A stretch of DNA of 64,000 nt from Clostridia bacterium (lineage in GTDB: Bacteria; Bacillota; Clostridia; Christensenellales; Borkfalkiaceae), in contig CAAGME010000002.1 of assembly GCA_900770945.1 (NCBI GenBank), positions 38,210 through 102,209 of the forward strand, in the 5' to 3' direction. Below, one piece after another: positions 53,566 to 62,558 of the stretch. Each line of letters opens with the position of its first letter. The stretch's first letter is position 1. Under the pieces are notes generated by a model. The model was given only the letters and a program-made list of their open reading frames with translations. It searched no databases and was not told the DNA's origin. A program made the translations under genes and the position numbers.

Positions 53566-54567
53566 TTAAAAAATTTCGGCGTAAAGCTTATCGCTTACGA
53601 GCGTATCGACAAGAGTATCGTATTCGACTCTTTCTTTCAATTCTCCCGCGTTGGTCATAACGTCTAAAAGGCGGTTATAGGCATCTTTTTTCATGCTCAT
53701 GTTTTCCGTCCAGGCGTCGATTCTTTTGTATGTTTCAAGACTGTCTTTTACCGAAATATCGCTTGCGGACGGAAATTGTTTTTTCAAAAATTCCGCAACT
53801 GTTTCGGTCGATTCGGTCTTAATATATTTTATGGCTTTATATAAAGCTCTTGTGAATTTTTCGATGTTTTTATTTTTTTTGTCGTAATAATCGCGCTTGG
53901 TCATAAAACATGTAAAGGGGACTTCTCCGCTTTCCTGACCGACGGAAGCGATGATGTGGGCCTTGCCCGCGCGCACGTATTCGGAGGCGGTGGGCTCGAA
54001 CATGGTAACGTAATCTCCCGTGCCGCCCTCAAAAGCCGCGGCGGTCAGATTGAATTGAACGTCAAAATTGAGCGTAACGTTTTTTCCGTTAAAAAGCTCG
54101 TTTTTATTGAGTGCGTATTCAAGCGACATAGCGGGCGAACCGCCTCTGCGCCCCGCGATAATTTCTTTTCCGTTTAGGTTTTTCCACTCGAAATTTTCTT
54201 CCTTTACTCTCCCCATCAGAAGCGAACCATCGCGCTTTGTTAGCTGAGCAAAGATTACGGGGCAATCCTTAGGTTTACCGATTGCGGTATAAACAGCAGT
54301 TTCGGGACCGGCGAGAATTACTTCTGCCGCGCCGGACAAAAGCGCGGTCATCGACGCGTCGCTTCCTCCGCCGTTAGTAAGTTCTATTTCAAGACCTTCG
54401 TCCTTAAAGTATCCCTTTTCTATCGCAACATAAAAAGGCGCGTAAAAAATCGAATGGGTGACTTCGTTGACGCGTATTTTCGTATCGTCGTCGCCTTTAC
54501 AACCGACAAAAGTTATCGCCGACAAAGATAAAACGCAAGCAAAAATAAAACACAGCAATTTTTTCAT
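53566..54567 (-). CDS. ABC importer substrate-binding lipoprotein
   Basis: The extracytoplasmic capture subunit of the importer. The 333 residues begin with a lipoprotein signal peptide whose lipid-attachment Cys is residue 23 (TFVGC). The rest fits the NMT1/THI5-like and SsuA-like fold: an early FYAPFYVAIEKGYFKDEGL, then GGGSDASMTALLSG and EPTASEYVRAGKA. The ligand cannot be read from sequence; taurine, sulfonates, nitrate and thiamine pyrimidine precursors are all carried by relatives. I saw no thiamine riboswitch in the 177-base spacer upstream. The promoter is unclear. Confidence 0.88.
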   Translation of the reverse strand: MKKLLCFIFACVLSLSAITFVGCKGDDDTKIRVNEVTHSIFYAPFYVAIEKGYFKDEGLEIELTNGGGSDASMTALLSGAAEVILAGPETAVYTAIGKPKDCPVIFAQLTKRDGSLLMGRVKEENFEWKNLNGKEIIAGRRGGSPAMSLEYALNKNELFNGKNVTLNFDVQFNLTAAAFEGGTGDYVTMFEPTASEYVRAGKAHIIASVGQESGEVPFTCFMTKRDYYDKKNKNIEKFTRALYKAIKYIKTESTETVAEFLKKQFPSASDISVKDSLETYKRIDAWTENMSMKKDAYNRLLDVMTNAGELKERVEYDTLVDTLVSDKLYAEIF

Positions 54568-54672
54568 ATCAGAAAGAAAACCTCTTACTGTACCATAATA
54601 TGCGCCAAAGCGCGAAAGGCGACAAACAATCGACTTCTTTTTAAAACTAAATTTGCGCTTTCGCTTATTTCG

Positions 54673-54701
54673 TTTGACATTTTTGCATTTAATATATATA
54701 A
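54673..54701 (+). promoter_or_regulatory. Consensus sigma-A promoter for valS
   Basis: Perfect TTGACA (54673-54678), 17-bp spacer and perfect TATAAT (54696-54701). The ATG lies 43 bases beyond the -10, leaving no room for the T-box that controls valS in many Firmicutes. Confidence 0.88.
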
Positions 54702-54744
54702 TTTAATAGTTATAATAACTATATTGCGGGAGGATATCCCTTTT

Positions 54745-57378
54745 ATGGATATGCCAAAAACTTACTCTCCTAAAGAGTTTGAAGAAAAAATTTATAAAAA
54801 CTGGGAAGATAACGGCTATTTTAAGGCTAACGTCAATCCCGATAAGGTGCCTTTTACAATAGTCATTCCGCCCCCAAATATCACGGGTCAGCTTCATATC
54901 GGACACGCCCTCGACGAAACTTTGCAAGACGCTATCATCAGATTCAAAAGAATGCAGGGGTACGAAGCTTTGTGGCTCCCCGGGACCGACCATGCTTCGA
55001 TAGCGACCGAAGTAAAAATCGTCAATCTTGTTAAAGAGGAAGAGGGCTTATCGAAAGAGCAGCTCGGCAGAGAGGGCTTTTTGAAACGCGCCTGGGCGTG
55101 GAAAGAAAAATACGGCGGAAGAATCGTTGAACAATTAAAACGCTTAGGCTCGTCCTGCGATTGGTCGAGGCTTAGTTTTACTATGGACGAAAAATGTTCC
55201 AAAGCCGTAAAAGAAGTCTTTGTCAACCTTTATAACAAGGGGCTTATCTATCAGGGGAAAAAGATAATCAACTGGTGTCCCTCCTGCAAGACGGCTCTTT
55301 CCGACGCGGAAGTGGAATATTCGGAAGAACCTTCGTTCTTCTGGCATTTGCGCTACCCCGTAAAAGGCGAAGAGGGACGTTACCTCGTAGTAGCGACTAC
55401 GCGCCCCGAAACGATACTCGGCGATACCGCGGTTGCCGTCAATCCCAAAGACGCGCGCTATAAAGACTTGGTTGGCAAAACGCTTATCCTGCCTATTCTC
55501 CATAAGGAAATACCCGTAGTTGCGGATAACTACGTCGATATGGACTTCGGTACGGGCGCGGTTAAAATCACGCCTGCGCACGACCCTAACGACTTCGAAG
55601 TGGGTTTAAGGCATAATCTCGAAGTTATCAGAGTTATGAACGACGACGGCACGATGAACGCCTTAGCGGGAAAATACGAGGGTATGGACCGCTACGAATG
55701 CAGAAAAGCTATTGTCGAAGACCTTAAAGCGGAAGGCGCGCTCGTTAAAATCGAACCGCATGCGCACAACGTGGGGCATTGCTATCGCTGCGGGTCGAGC
55801 GTTGAGCCTATTGTTTCTAAGCAGTGGTTTGTCAAAATGGAAGAGCTTGCAAAGCCCGCCATTGCCGCAGTTAAGAAAAAATCGGTTAGCTTCACGCCCG
55901 AAAGATTTACGAAAATCTACTTTAACTGGATGGAAAACATCAAAGATTGGTGCATTTCGCGGCAGCTTTGGTGGGGACACAGAATACCCGTTTACTACTG
56001 CGACGATTGCGGCGAGGTAATGGTTTTAAAGGACGAGCCGACTAAATGCGTTAAGTGCGGTTCAACGCATATTCATCAGGACGAGGACGTACTCGACACC
56101 TGGTTTTCTTCCGCGCTCTGGCCGTTTTCCACGCTCGGCTACCCCGATAAAACGCCCGACCTCGATTATTTTTACCCGACGGACGTGCTTGTCACGGGCT
56201 ACGATATAATTTTCTTCTGGGTTGCGCGTATGATTTTCAGCGGAATTGAGCATATGAAGAGAATACCTTTTAAGGAAGTTCTCATTCACGGCATCGTCCG
56301 CGACGATCAGGGGCGCAAAATGTCCAAATCGCTCGGCAACGGCATAGACCCCATTAAGGTTATTGACGAATACGGCGCGGATACGCTCAGATTTTCGCTC
56401 GTAAACGGCGTTGCCGCAGGCAGCGACATTCGCTTTTCGAAGGAAAAATGCGAAAGTTCGAGAAACTTTATCAATAAGATGTGGAACGCGTCAAGGTTTG
56501 TTCTTTTAAACTGCGAAGGGGCAACAATTAAGCCGATTGGGGAAGTTAAACTCGAAATCAAAGACAAGTGGATTTTAACTAAGCTAAATCAGACCATAAG
56601 GAGCGTTACCGTTTCGATGCAAAAATACGACCTCGGCGTTGCGCTTTCCACGCTTCACGATTTTATGTGGTACGATTTGTGCGACTGGTACATCGAACTT
56701 TGTAAAACCGCGCTTTACGGCGAAGACGAAGCCAAAAAATCCGCTACGCTTTCCGTACTCGTATACGTTTTAAAGCAAACGCTCAAACTTCTGCACCCGT
56801 TTATTCCGTTCGTAACGGAAGAGATTTATTCCAACATCCCGGGCGTCACGGAGAGCATAATGATTTCCGAATATCCCAAGTATAACGCTAAGCTAAACTA
56901 CAAAAAGGAAACGGAAAAAATGAATTCCGTAATGGAAATCATTAAAGCCGTAAGGCAAATAAAAGCAAGCGCAAACGCCGCGCCGAGCAAAAAAGTCGAC
57001 CTCTACGTTGTTACGGCAAACAAAAAACTCGTAAGCGATTGCGCGGAGCTTATTTATAAGCTTGCGGGCGTACAGAGCGTTAAGTTTATCGAATCGAAGG
57101 ACGAAATCAACGAAAAAGTTTTCACCGCTATTTTAACGGGTGTTGAACTTTACGTTCCGCTCGGCGAACTCGTTGACGTCGAAAAAGAGATTGCCAAACT
57201 CAAAGACGAACTTATTAAAACCGAAGAGGAAATCGCCAGGGCGGAAGGCAAACTCAACAATCAGGGCTTTATCGCAAAAGCCCCCAAACAGCTTGTGGAA
57301 AACGAGAAAAAGAAGCTCGACGACTACAAAGCTAAAAAAGAAAAGCTCTTGGAGAGCATAAAAGAATACAGCAATTAA
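54745..57378 (+). CDS. valS: Valyl-tRNA synthetase
   Basis: Charges tRNA-Val with valine and edits mischarged threonine. The 877 residues have the class Ia HIGH signature (51-54), the CP1 editing domain, the KMSKS loop near residue 525, an anticodon-binding helical domain and a C-terminal coiled-coil tRNA arm (about 810-877). I chose ATG 54745, eleven bases after GGAGG, rather than the in-frame TTG at 54724 that precedes the ribosome binding site. It is preceded by a perfect promoter and followed by a terminator, a single-gene unit. Confidence 0.96.
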   Translation: MDMPKTYSPKEFEEKIYKNWEDNGYFKANVNPDKVPFTIVIPPPNITGQLHIGHALDETLQDAIIRFKRMQGYEALWLPGTDHASIATEVKIVNLVKEEEGLSKEQLGREGFLKRAWAWKEKYGGRIVEQLKRLGSSCDWSRLSFTMDEKCSKAVKEVFVNLYNKGLIYQGKKIINWCPSCKTALSDAEVEYSEEPSFFWHLRYPVKGEEGRYLVVATTRPETILGDTAVAVNPKDARYKDLVGKTLILPILHKEIPVVADNYVDMDFGTGAVKITPAHDPNDFEVGLRHNLEVIRVMNDDGTMNALAGKYEGMDRYECRKAIVEDLKAEGALVKIEPHAHNVGHCYRCGSSVEPIVSKQWFVKMEELAKPAIAAVKKKSVSFTPERFTKIYFNWMENIKDWCISRQLWWGHRIPVYYCDDCGEVMVLKDEPTKCVKCGSTHIHQDEDVLDTWFSSALWPFSTLGYPDKTPDLDYFYPTDVLVTGYDIIFFWVARMIFSGIEHMKRIPFKEVLIHGIVRDDQGRKMSKSLGNGIDPIKVIDEYGADTLRFSLVNGVAAGSDIRFSKEKCESSRNFINKMWNASRFVLLNCEGATIKPIGEVKLEIKDKWILTKLNQTIRSVTVSMQKYDLGVALSTLHDFMWYDLCDWYIELCKTALYGEDEAKKSATLSVLVYVLKQTLKLLHPFIPFVTEEIYSNIPGVTESIMISEYPKYNAKLNYKKETEKMNSVMEIIKAVRQIKASANAAPSKKVDLYVVTANKKLVSDCAELIYKLAGVQSVKFIESKDEINEKVFTAILTGVELYVPLGELVDVEKEIAKLKDELIKTEEEIARAEGKLNNQGFIAKAPKQLVENEKKKLDDYKAKKEKLLESIKEYSN

Positions 57379-57382
57379 CGTT

Positions 57383-57420
57383 ACGAAAGAGCCGTTCGAA
57401 ATTTTCTCGGCTCTTTTCGT
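57383..57420 (+). terminator. Terminator after valS
   Basis: ACGAAAGAGCCG (57383-57394) pairs with CGGCTCTTTTCGT (57408-57420) with one bulged base. The T-run is inside the stem, so efficiency is uncertain and some readthrough to rnjA is possible. Confidence 0.65.
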
Positions 57421-57433
57421 GAAAAGGATTTAA

Positions 57434-59086
57434 ATGAAAAATAATAAAAGTTTAAAAGTAAGATTTTTAGGCGGCGTAGGAGAAATCGGGAAAAACATGA
57501 CCGTACTCGAATACGGTAAAGACATAATCATTATCGACGCCGGTCTTACGTTTCCGTCGCCCGATATGCCGGGAATCGATCTCGTTATACCGGATACGAC
57601 CTATCTTATAAACAACAAAGACCGCATACGCGGGCTTGTTCTAACACACGGACACGAGGACCATATCGGTTCCGTTCCGTACCTTATTAAGGACGTCAAT
57701 ATTCCCGTTTACGGCACGAAAATGACGCTTACTTTGGCGGAGTCTAAAATCAAAGAATTCAATATCGACAACTACGATTTTCACGTCGTCAAACCGAGAG
57801 ACAGAATAAACTTAGGGTGCTTTCAGGTTGAATTTATCAACGTGAATCACTCTATTTCCGGCTCGTGCGCGCTTGCTATCACAACACCCGTGGGCGTAGT
57901 TTTCCATACGGGCGACTTCAAAATCGACTTAACCCCGATAAACGGCGAAATCATCGATTTGTCGAGGCTTTCGGAATTAGGCAAAAAGGGCGTGCTTTTA
58001 ATGCTTGCCGAGTCCACGAACGTCGAACGCCCGGGATACACGATGAGTGAAACGGTTGTCGGAAAAACGCTCGACCATCTGTTTATCGATAACGCAAAAA
58101 GACGACTTATAATCGCGACTTTTTCGTCGAACGTTCAAAGAATTCAGCAGATTATCGACCTTGCCGCAAAGCATAAACGCAAAGTCGCGCTTTCGGGGCG
58201 CAGCATGTTAAACGTTACCGAAGCCGCGCAATCTATCGGCGAACTAACCATTCCGAAAGGTATACTCGTCGATATCGACAGAATAAAAAATATTGCCGAC
58301 AAAGACCTCTGCATTATCTCGACAGGCTCGCAAGGAGAGCCTATGAGCGTGCTTACGCGCATGGCTGCCGATGATTTTCAGCAAGTAAAAATCACCGATA
58401 ACGACACGATTATTATATCGGCTTCGCCGATACCGGGCAACGAAAGAAGCATTTATCAGGTTATTAACAACCTCTATAAAAAAGGTGCGGAAGTCGTATA
58501 CGATTCGATTGAAAAAATTCATGTTTCCGGGCATGCCTGCCAGGAAGAACTCAAAATCATTCATTCTCTCATCAAGCCAAAATTCTTTATACCCGTACAC
58601 GGCGAATACCGTCACCTTAAAAAGCACATAAGCCTTGCAAAATCGCTCGGAATGAAGGACCATCAAATGATTCTCGCCGAACTCGGAGATACCGTGGAAG
58701 TGACGGCAAGGACGTTTAAGAAAGGCGAAAAAGTACCGAGCGGCTCGCGTTTTGTCGACGGACTTTCGATTGACGATACGCAAACCACCGTTCGTGACAG
58801 AGTACACCTCGGCGAAGACGGGCTTGTAATTCCGCTTTGCTGCATTTCGAGCGAAAGCGGAGAAATTATGCAAAGACCGGACGTTGTGGTAAGAGGCGTT
58901 ATTTTAACGAACGAACAACTCGAAGATATAAAAGACGTTATCGAAAAAACCATCGGAAAATACGACTTAAAAGCGGCGGGCGACATGCGTGAAGTCAAGA
59001 ACAAAATCCGCTCTTCCGTTCGCAACTACATCATCAAAAAGACAAAGAACAACCCGATGATTTTACCGCTTATTACGGAAGTTTAA
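57434..59086 (+). CDS. rnjA: Ribonuclease J
   Basis: A metallo-beta-lactamase/beta-CASP nuclease with 5'-3' exonuclease and endonuclease activity, central to mRNA decay and rRNA maturation in Firmicutes. The 550 residues show the zinc motif THGHEDHIG (His72, His74, Asp76, His77), later His ligands in HTGDFK and VHGEYRHLKK, and the C-terminal domain used for dimerisation. AAAGGA precedes ATG. It is the only RNase J in the window, and I cannot tell J1 from J2 by sequence alone. Confidence 0.93.
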   Translation: MKNNKSLKVRFLGGVGEIGKNMTVLEYGKDIIIIDAGLTFPSPDMPGIDLVIPDTTYLINNKDRIRGLVLTHGHEDHIGSVPYLIKDVNIPVYGTKMTLTLAESKIKEFNIDNYDFHVVKPRDRINLGCFQVEFINVNHSISGSCALAITTPVGVVFHTGDFKIDLTPINGEIIDLSRLSELGKKGVLLMLAESTNVERPGYTMSETVVGKTLDHLFIDNAKRRLIIATFSSNVQRIQQIIDLAAKHKRKVALSGRSMLNVTEAAQSIGELTIPKGILVDIDRIKNIADKDLCIISTGSQGEPMSVLTRMAADDFQQVKITDNDTIIISASPIPGNERSIYQVINNLYKKGAEVVYDSIEKIHVSGHACQEELKIIHSLIKPKFFIPVHGEYRHLKKHISLAKSLGMKDHQMILAELGDTVEVTARTFKKGEKVPSGSRFVDGLSIDDTQTTVRDRVHLGEDGLVIPLCCISSESGEIMQRPDVVVRGVILTNEQLEDIKDVIEKTIGKYDLKAAGDMREVKNKIRSSVRNYIIKKTKNNPMILPLITEV

Positions 59087-59087
59087 A

Positions 59088-59708
59088 GTGAAAACTCTAT
59101 TTTGCGGCGAAGCGTTTAAAAGGCTGCCGGACGAGCTTTTGAGAAAACGCGAGACATTCAGGGAAGAGGGCGTGCCGTCGGCTTTGACGGACGCTCTGTC
59201 ACTTTTGTGCGACTGCGTTTTTGAAAAAAAGCCTGCTAAAATTCTCGAAATAGGCACTGCGACGGGCATAAGCGGAACGGCGATGCTTTTAACGAGCGAA
59301 AAAAGCAAACTCGTTACGATAGAAAAAGACGAGGACAGTTTTAACGAAGCGAAAACAACTTTTGAAAATTTCGGAGTTTTTTCTCGTACAAGGCAGATTT
59401 TAGGCGACGCGGGCGACGTGATAAATTATATTGACGATAAATTCGATTTTATATTTTTAGACGGCGCAAAAGCTCGATATCTCGATTATTACGACGATTT
59501 AACACGGCTTTTATTAAGCGGCGGAACGCTTTTTGCGGATAACGTTTTGTTCCGCGGGTACGTCCGAGGCGGCGTAAAATATAGGCATCGCGAAAACACT
59601 ATCGTACGCAACATGCGTGATTTTTTAGACAAAATCGAAAACGACAAAAGATACTCTTCGCAAATTTTCTCCGTTGGCGACGGCGTTTTGATTGCCGAAA
59701 AACTATGA
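59088..59708 (+). CDS. trmR: O-methyltransferase, TrmR-like
   Basis: A 206-residue SAM-dependent O-methyltransferase. The SAM site ILEIGTATGISG and the metal or catalytic DGAKARYLDYY fit the family of Bacillus YrrM (TrmR), which methylates 5-hydroxyuridine to 5-methoxyuridine at the tRNA wobble position. The start is GTG 59088, with GGA eight bases before it. Its stop overlaps the start of the next gene (ATGA), a U32 peptidase-like protein that in Bacillus makes the 5-hydroxyuridine. The pairing supports the tRNA role over catechol-type methylation. Confidence 0.85.
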   Translation: MKTLFCGEAFKRLPDELLRKRETFREEGVPSALTDALSLLCDCVFEKKPAKILEIGTATGISGTAMLLTSEKSKLVTIEKDEDSFNEAKTTFENFGVFSRTRQILGDAGDVINYIDDKFDFIFLDGAKARYLDYYDDLTRLLLSGGTLFADNVLFRGYVRGGVKYRHRENTIVRNMRDFLDKIENDKRYSSQIFSVGDGVLIAEKL

Positions 59709-60922
59709 TAAACACAGAACTTTTAGCCCCTGCGGGCAATATGAAAAAATTAAAAACCGCGCTTTACTTCGGCGCGGACGCGGCGTATATAGGCGGAAAG
59801 AATTTTTCGCTCCGCTCGTACTCGGACAACTTTACCGAAGAAGAATTAGAAGAAGCCGTAACTTACGCGCACTCTCTCGGTAAAAAGATTTACGTTACGC
59901 TCAATATCTTTGCGCGCAATTATGACTTTGACGAGATAAAAAAATATCTGAGCTTTCTCGAAAGCATAAACGCGGACGCGGCGATTATTTCCGACCCTGG
60001 CATAATATCCGTAGCCGCTTCCGTTGCTCCTAAGCTCAACTTACACGTTTCCACACAAGCAAACACATTGAATAAGTATTCTGCGGCGTTCTGGGCAAAA
60101 AACGGGGCGAAAAGAATTATTCTCGCGCGTGAGCTTTCGTTAAAAGAAATCAAGGAAATACGTGAATTTTTGCCTGAGGATATCGAACTCGAAGCCTTTT
60201 CGCATGGCGCGATGTGCATTTCGTACAGCGGCAGATGTCTTTTATCCGATTATTTTACGGGCAGAAGTTCCAACCGCGGCGAATGCGTTCAGGCGTGCCG
60301 CTGGAATTATTCCATACGCGAAAAAAGTAAAGGCGGAGAATGGTTCGATATCGAAGAGGACGAAAGAGGCACTTATATTTTAAACAGTAAGGATCTCAAT
60401 ATGATTTCGCACCTTGACGAGATGGCGGAAGCGGGCGTATATTCCTACAAGATCGAAGGAAGAATGAAGAGCGAATATTACCTTGCAACCGTCGTAAACG
60501 CTTACAGAAGAGCGTTTGACGCGCTAAAAAAGCAAGGCTCTGCCTATAAAAACACGGACTTTTTCGAAAACGAGGTAGCAAAGACCATGCACCGCGCTTT
60601 CACGACGGCGTATACGCTCGGCGAAAATAACGACACGGTCAATTACAACGACTCTCAATCCAAAGGCGACAGAACGTTTGCGGCGATTGTTTTGGGCTAT
60701 GACAAACAAAAGGGAGAAGCCCTTATCGAAATGCGCAACCGCTTCCGTTCAACAGATGTTTTGGAGGTTTTAACGCCGAACGACTATCTCAACGCAAAAA
60801 TCCCGATGACGGACTTGAAAAACGAGAAAGGAGAAAAGGTTGACGACGCATACCTTGTTCAGCAAAAACTTTTAGTTAAAACTTCCGTTCCTCTTACGGC
60901 GGGAGATATATTAAGGTTATAA
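59705..60922 (+). CDS. trhP: U32 family protein, tRNA hydroxylation (TrhP-like)
   Basis: A 405-residue U32 peptidase-family protein. It has the signature region HGAMCISYSGRCLLSDY and the Cys-rich NRGECVQACRW, matching the conserved YrrN/YrrO/YegQ class now linked to 5-hydroxyuridine formation at tRNA position 34 from prephenate. Bacilli carry two adjacent copies; only one is present here. It is translationally coupled to trmR, so the two probably act in sequence on the same tRNA base. Direct protease activity is less likely. Confidence 0.85.
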   Translation: MINTELLAPAGNMKKLKTALYFGADAAYIGGKNFSLRSYSDNFTEEELEEAVTYAHSLGKKIYVTLNIFARNYDFDEIKKYLSFLESINADAAIISDPGIISVAASVAPKLNLHVSTQANTLNKYSAAFWAKNGAKRIILARELSLKEIKEIREFLPEDIELEAFSHGAMCISYSGRCLLSDYFTGRSSNRGECVQACRWNYSIREKSKGGEWFDIEEDERGTYILNSKDLNMISHLDEMAEAGVYSYKIEGRMKSEYYLATVVNAYRRAFDALKKQGSAYKNTDFFENEVAKTMHRAFTTAYTLGENNDTVNYNDSQSKGDRTFAAIVLGYDKQKGEALIEMRNRFRSTDVLEVLTPNDYLNAKIPMTDLKNEKGEKVDDAYLVQQKLLVKTSVPLTAGDILRL

Positions 60923-60985
60923 TTGATATTGTAATAGAATAAGCCGAAAAAAGTAAGAATAAATTAAAGAAGAACGGGTAAAAAA

Positions 60986-61687
60986 ATGTTCTTCGATTTT
61001 ATATCTTTTTTGATAGGCAAATGTATCTTTTTCTGCGCTTCCATCGGCGGCGATTGCTTTCCGAGACCTTTAAGCAAAGAGGAAGAAACCATTCTTATTG
61101 CGGCTTTTCGCGACGGCGATATGCAGGCGCGTGACAAACTTATCTCTCATAATCTGCGCCTCGTGGCGCACGTTGCAAAAAAATATCAAGGCTCTTACGA
61201 TATGGACGACTTGATTTCCGTCGGTACGATAGGGCTTATAAAGGCTGTAAACACCTTTAAGGAAGGCAAGGGTACACAACTTGCAACCTACACGGCGCGG
61301 TGCGTAGAGAACGAGATTTTAATGCTTCTTCGCGCGGACAAAAAGCACAGAAACACGGCTTCGCTTTCCGACGTTGTAGGTACCGATAAGGACGGGAACG
61401 AGCTTACGCTCATGGATTTGCTCGCCGTGGACGACGACAGCGTTTTTACGAAAGTCGAGCAAAAAGTTAAGTCGGGCAAGTTTAAGGAGATAGTAAAAAG
61501 TTTACTTAACGAAAAGGAATACAAGGTTATATCTTTAAGATACGGGCTTGAAAGCGGGGTTAGCTTATGTCAAAGAGAAGTCGCTTCCTTAATGAGAATT
61601 TCACGTTCGTATATATCTCGCATAGAGAAAAAAGCCATTGAAAAATTAAGAAAGGGAATAAAAAAAGACGAGTATTTCGTCGAATAG
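60986..61687 (+). CDS. sigK: Sporulation sigma factor SigK, precursor
   Basis: The late mother-cell sigma factor of endospore formation. The 233 residues begin with a hydrophobic pro-sequence of about 20 residues (FFDFISFLIG...CIFFCA) that is removed on activation in the family, then FPRPLS, region 2 with NLRLVAHVAKKYQ and a C-terminal helix-turn-helix (QREVASLMRISRSYISRI). The gene is whole, with no skin-type interruption. The ribosome binding site is weak. No sigma-A promoter is clear upstream, as expected for a sporulation-controlled gene. Confidence 0.92.
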   Translation: MFFDFISFLIGKCIFFCASIGGDCFPRPLSKEEETILIAAFRDGDMQARDKLISHNLRLVAHVAKKYQGSYDMDDLISVGTIGLIKAVNTFKEGKGTQLATYTARCVENEILMLLRADKKHRNTASLSDVVGTDKDGNELTLMDLLAVDDDSVFTKVEQKVKSGKFKEIVKSLLNEKEYKVISLRYGLESGVSLCQREVASLMRISRSYISRIEKKAIEKLRKGIKKDEYFVE

Positions 61688-61718
61688 AAAAATATTTAAA
61701 ATTCAAGATAACTAAATG

Positions 61719-61747
61719 GATTTTAAAAGTTTTTACGAGTGACGTAA
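61719..61747 (-). repeat. Dispersed TTACG-N5-CGTAA element, copy 4
   Basis: On the minus strand: TTACG, spacer TCACT, CGTAA, then AAACTTTTAAAATC. It ends one base before the ATG of the next gene. Read on the plus strand its spacer supplies GAGTG, the only Shine-Dalgarno-like sequence for that gene. Confidence 0.7.
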
Positions 61748-61748
61748 A

Positions 61749-62540
61749 ATGGACTGTACTATAATTTCGGGCGCAAGCGGATACATCGGCAAAGCGTTTT
61801 TAAAAAACTTAATATCGAAAAACGACGCGTGCTTTCTTATAACCGGTCGCTCGAAAGAAAAGCTTGAAAAAGTCAAAAAAGAAATGCTTTCAATCGCGCC
61901 TGCCGCCATAATCGATGTTTTCCCGGCGGACTTAACAAAGAGCGAAGAGCGTGAAAAACTTTTTGAGTTTGCGGACGAAAAAAAACTATGTTTGAAGCGG
62001 CTTATTAACGTTGCCGGCGTGGATACGCAGAAAGCCTTTTTAAAGTACGACGAGCCAAAGCTCCTTTTCCAGCTCCGCGTGAACTACGAAGCCGCGCTTT
62101 CGCTAACGCTTTCGTTTTTAAAACGGGCAATCGACAACAAGCCGGAGGTTTTAACGATTTCGAGCATGTGCGGAATAACGCCTATGCCGTATTTTGCCGT
62201 TTACTCTTCTTCGAAAGCCGCGCTTTTGAACTTTTTTACGGCTTTATCTTACGAGCTTAAAGGAATAGCGAAAATAACAACCGTTCTTCCAGGTTCGGTC
62301 GAAACGCGCCCGGACGTAATCGAGGACATTAAAAAGCAAGGCTTAACGGGCAAGCTTTCAAAAAAATCACCCGATTACGTTGCGAAAAAGAGCCTTGACG
62401 CTCTAAAAAAGGGGAAGCGAATATTCGTGCCCGGTTTTTACAACAAACTCGTGTATTTTTTCACGAAGATAACACCTAAAAAATTAGCCATGAAAATCGT
62501 GGCGAAAAAATTCAAAATAAAGGAGAAGGACGCTTTTTAG
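61749..62540 (+). CDS. Short-chain dehydrogenase/reductase
   Basis: A 263-residue NAD(P)-dependent oxidoreductase of the SDR family. The N-terminal nucleotide-binding motif is SGASGYIG, the catalytic Ser lies in ISSMCG, and Tyr and Lys lie in VYSSSKA. The C-terminal region is basic and rich in Lys and Phe, as in membrane-associated DltE-like SDRs. The substrate is unknown. Its ribosome binding region is formed entirely by dispersed-element copy 4. It lies between sigK and thyA. Confidence 0.88.
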   Translation: MDCTIISGASGYIGKAFLKNLISKNDACFLITGRSKEKLEKVKKEMLSIAPAAIIDVFPADLTKSEEREKLFEFADEKKLCLKRLINVAGVDTQKAFLKYDEPKLLFQLRVNYEAALSLTLSFLKRAIDNKPEVLTISSMCGITPMPYFAVYSSSKAALLNFFTALSYELKGIAKITTVLPGSVETRPDVIEDIKKQGLTGKLSKKSPDYVAKKSLDALKKGKRIFVPGFYNKLVYFFTKITPKKLAMKIVAKKFKIKEKDAF

Positions 62541-62558
62541 TCCTTAAGGCACAAAAGA

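Noticed and set aside
54568..54744. Thiamine or other riboswitch in front of the ABC importer
   Set aside because: No conserved riboswitch core was seen on the minus strand; only short GCGC-type inverted repeats.
60923..60985. Sigma-E or sigma-K type promoter for sigK
   Set aside because: Candidate boxes are too degenerate to call; a TTGATA at 60923 has no -10 at the right spacing.
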